Source: Candidatus Angelobacter sp. Gp1-AA117
Lineage (GTDB): Bacteria > Acidobacteriota > Terriglobia > Terriglobales > Acidobacteriaceae
Direction: 5' to 3'
NCBI GenBank assembly: GCA_003223515.1
Contig: QHVI01000023.1
Coordinates: 1 to 58,666 of the forward strand
DNA: 58,666 nt
Shown here: positions 55,858-58,666 of the stretch, piece by piece
How the letters are laid out: every line of letters begins with the position of its first letter
How positions within the stretch are numbered: position 1 is the stretch's first letter
The notes under the pieces: generated by a model
The model's database searches: none
The model's input: the letters and a program-made list of their open reading frames with translations, nothing else
Told to the model about the DNA's origin: nothing
Translations under genes and position numbers: made by a program

Positions 55858-57210
55858 ACGTTCTGAAGAAATCGGAGGTGCGTCTGAGCAGACCGGCTGA
55901 CACAAGCAACGGGGCGTCAGAACGAAGCTTGAGCGACCCGGGCCAGAGGAATCTCGCGGGCGCACTCGGGATCTTCGGGCCGCAAGATGTGCCTTGTATT
56001 TTGGGCCTCGAAGCACCGAGATGCGCCCACCTGAGCGCTCCGTTGGTGTTCCGCCAATCGCCCTATTGCGCAGTGAAAGCCGGATTGCTGTCTATGGAAT
56101 GGTGCCCCGCCGGAGTTGCGAAGTGCAAGCAGGGGGTGTTTTGAGTGAGAATGTGTCGGAGACAGAGTCATCGATGGCGCAGCACACCAAAGAAACGGTT
56201 GACTATGCGGCGGTCTTGAGGAAAGGACCTATTGGCTCGGCGAAACTTGCCGCGTTCCTTTTGGAGGACCATTGCCGCGCTTGGGCGTTCTGAACCGCGA
56301 GAAATGGCGCGCGATGACTATCGACTCAAAGGATGGGTTGGAGCAACCGAAAAGACGTTCGGCGAAGGGCAATTGGTCCACGGTCCTGCTCGTGGTAACC
56401 CATCGGGTGCATTCTGGGTGGAGTCGCGGCGCCCCGACCACAAGCGTATCAGTCGCTGGTCGAATCGTGACAGGTACATGATCGACTCGACATATCCTGC
56501 TGCCGTTCACTGGTCTTTTGCAGCATTACGGACTTCCCCGCGAGTTCTTCCAGATCTGACCGTTGCTCGGGACGACCTCTCGATTCCCACACGTCGGTGC
56601 TCCAGGTTCAACGGTGGATAGAGCGCGGCATGCTGAAATGCTGCCTCACCGAGACCGGCGGATTACGTAAGACGATCATTCATGCTGATATTATTGGGCG
56701 GCGGCTAAATCGGGATCGCCTCGAAACTCGTAATATTTCCCTCGGTCACACGGGTTTATTATCGGTACGCTGCCGGATACAAAAAGAGCTCCACGCAAGC
56801 TGCTCTGGTAACGGAGTCCTCTGTCCAGGAAGCTGCAACAAAAGCCTGCCCCGAAGGGCCGGCTCGCCAAGCGTTTTCTTGAATGACGTCACGAGATCGC
56901 GACGGTCAGCAAGGGCTCCTTCACAGGTATTGTACCGACAGCGCTGAAGTCAACAAAGCTCTCACCTAATCAGTTGTCCGCCCGCGTTTTTCTTGCGAGA
57001 AAGCCGGATTTACGATTTCGAAAAATCATCAGAGTTTAAAAGCGGCTATGCAGTGATGCCCAACGCGAGCAGCTTTTAGTAACTTCCTCATTTTCACTAT
57101 ATGGTGTTAAGATAACTAGGTGATATGTAAGGAAAATAACATTTGCAGAACAAAGGAAATCTTTTGTTGTATGCCATTCTCTTCAATTTAATTTAAAGTT
57201 CGCATTTAAC
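55858..57210. other. decayed DNA, one HTH-like fragment
   Basis: This stretch of 1.35 kb has no intact gene. Near 56600-56720 the frame reads VLQVQRWIERGMLKCCLTET followed by GGLRKTIIHADIIGRRL. This parallels the VRPDTVEAWINHGWLKATEIETG segment of the 55162 protein, so a broken paralogue is likely. The rest shows only short frames. Confidence 0.45.
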
Positions 57211-57212
57211 CT

Positions 57213-57244
57213 CTAAGAAAGACCAAACTTCTAAGAAAGACCAA
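57213..57244. repeat. 14-bp tandem direct repeat upstream of second NusG paralogue
   Basis: CTAAGAAAGACCAA occurs at 57213-57226 and again at 57231-57244, 18 bp apart. It lies about 30 bp upstream of a TTGACA sequence (57271-57276). It could be a pair of activator or repressor sites. Confidence 0.4.
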
Positions 57245-57292
57245 CTTAGGTAGATAAACGACACTGGTACTTGACAAAATTGGGACTTAGAT

Positions 57293-57314
57293 GGCGGTAG
57301 CCTTGCCATTTTTA
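57293..57314 (+). promoter_or_regulatory. ops-like element
   Basis: GGCGGTAGCCT at 57293-57303 matches ten of eleven positions of the RfaH ops core GGCGGTAGCGT. It is followed by TGCC and a T run, as in ops (GTGC plus T run). It lies in the leader of the second NusG paralogue gene if the ATG at 57351 is the start. Confidence 0.6.
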
Positions 57315-57350
57315 GATAATGGAAGTCGAGGACTATTGTTGCGGGGCCAC

Positions 57351-57941
57351 ATGGAAAATACAACAGAAGGATTGAATTGGTATGCAATCCAGGTTCGACC
57401 ACGTTCTGAGCTCGCCGCAGCCAAAAGTTTACAAAATAAAGGGTTCCACCAATTTGTGCCTAGATACAAGAGTAAACGCAAATGGTCGGATCGCAGTGTT
57501 GAATCGGAACTTCCTCTCTTTCCGAGCTATATCTTCTGTAGGTTCAACCCGCAAGTTCAGATGCCGATCCTCACAACACCCGGTGTGATACGAATTGTGG
57601 GAAACAGAAAGATGCCTCTGCCAATACAAATCCAGGAGATCGAGGCAGTACTTCAAATAATCCAATCGCGCTACAAAGTCGAACCTCATCCTTTTGTTGC
57701 AATTGGCACTCAGGTCCTCATTCAAAGTGGACCTCTGGCCGGACTAGAAGGAATTGTAGACGGCTATAAAAACCGGCGCCTAATCCTTTCTATTAAATTA
57801 ATCAAACGATCCATCGTAATCCAGTTGGATGGCAGCGAAATCGCCATTACGACTTCTTCTACAATCTCTGATTCTGCTTGTCTTAACCATTATCGGGCAG
57901 AGCTTGCCTCCGAAACTCGTAATCTGAGTGAACCGTTATGA
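57351..57941 (+). CDS. second NusG paralogue (UpxY type)
   Basis: This is a 196-aa protein from ATG 57351. It has an NGN domain (LNWYAIQVRPRSELAAAKSL, then LPLFPSYIFCRFNP) and a KOW domain (VAIGTQVLIQSGPLAGLEGIV). It is closer to the UpxY group than the protein at 11034. An in-frame ATG at 57291 would start inside the ops-like sequence, so I prefer 57351. A TTGACA box at 57271 may be the promoter -35. It is followed 142 bp downstream by an MbtH gene, repeating the NusG-MbtH order of the first NRPS locus. Expected role: processive antitermination of a second biosynthetic operon to the right. Confidence 0.87.
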   Translation: MENTTEGLNWYAIQVRPRSELAAAKSLQNKGFHQFVPRYKSKRKWSDRSVESELPLFPSYIFCRFNPQVQMPILTTPGVIRIVGNRKMPLPIQIQEIEAVLQIIQSRYKVEPHPFVAIGTQVLIQSGPLAGLEGIVDGYKNRRLILSIKLIKRSIVIQLDGSEIAITTSSTISDSACLNHYRAELASETRNLSEPL

Positions 57942-58083
57942 ACAACGGAAAATTATCGTAACAGTGGACTAGTTGGCTGGTTCTGTGGGGCACGACAACG
58001 GCCTTTACGATACCGCCGACAAAGTGGTGGAATCTGCCTACATGTAATTATACGAATGAATAATTTATGAAGGAGCAAAGCTT

Positions 58084-58305
58084 ATGTCGATCCAATCTGA
58101 ATACGATAATCGCTTTTACAAAGTTGTTGTAAATCATGAAGAACAATATTCCATCTGGCCCGCAGATCGTGAGAATCCGCTGGGATGGAGGAATGAAGGC
58201 AAGTCAGGCACGAAGCAGGAGTGCTTGGATCATATCAAAGAGATCTGGACGGACATGCGACCACTTTCCCTTCGCCGCAAGATGCAAGAGATGACCACAA
58301 TATAA
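58084..58305 (+). CDS. second MbtH-like protein
   Basis: This 73-aa protein has the MbtH features Y-S-I-W-P, P-L-G-W and [14 protein letters not shown] ends 8 bp before the ATG. It differs clearly from the MbtH at 13691, so it is not a recent copy. In the first locus MbtH precedes the NRPS genes. Here an IS701-like transposase starts 85 bp downstream, so any NRPS lies beyond the window or has been cut off. Confidence 0.93.
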   Translation: MSIQSEYDNRFYKVVVNHEEQYSIWPADRENPLGWRNEGKSGTKQECLDHIKEIWTDMRPLSLRRKMQEMTTI

Positions 58306-58306
58306 G

Positions 58307-58320
58307 CAGTAGTACTACTG
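58307..58320. other. 14-bp perfect palindrome after MbtH
   Basis: CAGTAGTACTACTG at 58307-58320 is a perfect palindrome starting one base after the MbtH stop codon. It could be a small terminator hairpin, a regulator site, or part of the mobile element end. Confidence 0.4.
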
Positions 58321-58390
58321 TGTTAATAACTATGGTTCCCCTCGCGGATTTAAGAGGCGTGATATGCGAGCGCGATGCTAATTTGATGGC

Positions 58391-58666
58391 ATGAAGGCTA
58401 GCCAGCGAGAGATTAGGAAGCAACAGGAGCGTTTCGCAACCTATCTGGATCAGGTAACGCAGGTGGCAGGACATGCCGACCGCGTAGAGCCGATGCAGGA
58501 CTACACCAAGGGCGTTTTACTGCCGATCGAGCGCAAGAGCGTTGAACCGATGGCCGCGCGTTTGGCGCCAGACAATGTTCGGCAGATGCATCAGTCTCTG
58601 CATCACATCGTGGCCCAGGCGGCCTGGAGCGACACCGCCTTGTTGAGCCAGGTGCGCAGCTTGGTG
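58391..58666 (+). CDS. IS701-like transposase, cut by window end
   Basis: The frame starts at ATG 58391 and stays open to the window edge (92 residues). It reads MKASQREIRKQQERFATYLD, then VLLPIERKSVEPMAARLAP and MHQSLHHIVAQAAWSD. This is the N-terminal region of IS701-family DDE transposases: helical start, then the L-L-P-I-E-R-K-S-V-E-P-M block. The catalytic residues lie beyond the edge. It follows the second MbtH closely and may have interrupted the second NRPS operon. Confidence 0.88.
   Translation, partial: MKASQREIRKQQERFATYLDQVTQVAGHADRVEPMQDYTKGVLLPIERKSVEPMAARLAPDNVRQMHQSLHHIVAQAAWSDTALLSQVRSLV

Noticed and set aside
57291-57350. Upstream start ATG 57291 for the second NusG paralogue
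   Set aside because: It would start inside the ops-like motif, and the added 20 residues do not look like part of an NGN domain.

Overview
The window looks like a chromosomal accessory region of a soil bacterium, most likely Acidobacteriota. The best clue is an 819-aa permease of the ADOP type (a MacB/FtsX-like permease family expanded in Acidobacteria). Support comes from UpxY/RfaH-type NusG paralogues, a CHAT/TPR protease locus and IS elements typical of such genomes. Everything here was read by eye: tRNA folds, domain calls and adenylation codes are manual, and no database was searched.

Left part (about 180-7100) is a tRNA island. Twenty-three tRNA genes lie on the + strand almost end to end, nearly all with encoded CCA. 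They are followed by an intact RtcB RNA ligase and a further tRNA-Pro. Next come a PD-(D/E)XK-type nuclease, an unknown frameshifted gene and a secreted cyclophilin. Five more tRNAs (Leu, Tyr, Ser, Ser, Leu) lie on the - strand. The 29 tRNAs cover 18 amino acids; I see no Asn or Met. Seven have C instead of the near-universal U33, and both Leu tRNAs lack the long variable arm. A run of GTTACCG repeats, a tRNA 3' fragment and a broken tyrosine integrase (7280-8470) suggest that an integrative element entered here. About 1 kb of decayed DNA and an IS4-family element with intact ends but a broken transposase follow.

Centre (11034-41054) is a nonribosomal peptide cluster. It holds a specialised NusG paralogue, a flavin-dependent tryptophan-type halogenase, an MbtH protein, a two-module NRPS (1956 aa), a four-module NRPS with thioesterase (4554 aa), a frameshifted flavin reductase, a DrrAB-like ABC exporter, the ADOP permease, a small membrane-anchored protein and a CPA2 antiporter. 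Binding-pocket residues read by eye give X1-X2-Ser-Phe-Ile/Val-Gly, so the product is probably a halogenated hexapeptide. An ops-like sequence sits in the leader between the NusG paralogue and the halogenase.

Right part has an IS200-like element in decayed DNA (41.1-44 kb). Next is a regulatory and proteolytic locus: a zinc-finger-like small protein, an XRE regulator, an ECF-like sigma factor, a membrane-anchored protein, a CHAT/TPR lipoprotein, a small secreted peptide and an M16 metalloprotease. A Myb/HTH-like DNA-binding protein and about 1.4 kb of decayed sequence follow. The window ends at the start of a second apparent NRPS locus, with a second NusG paralogue (its own ops-like leader) and a second MbtH, followed directly by an IS701-like transposase cut by the window edge.
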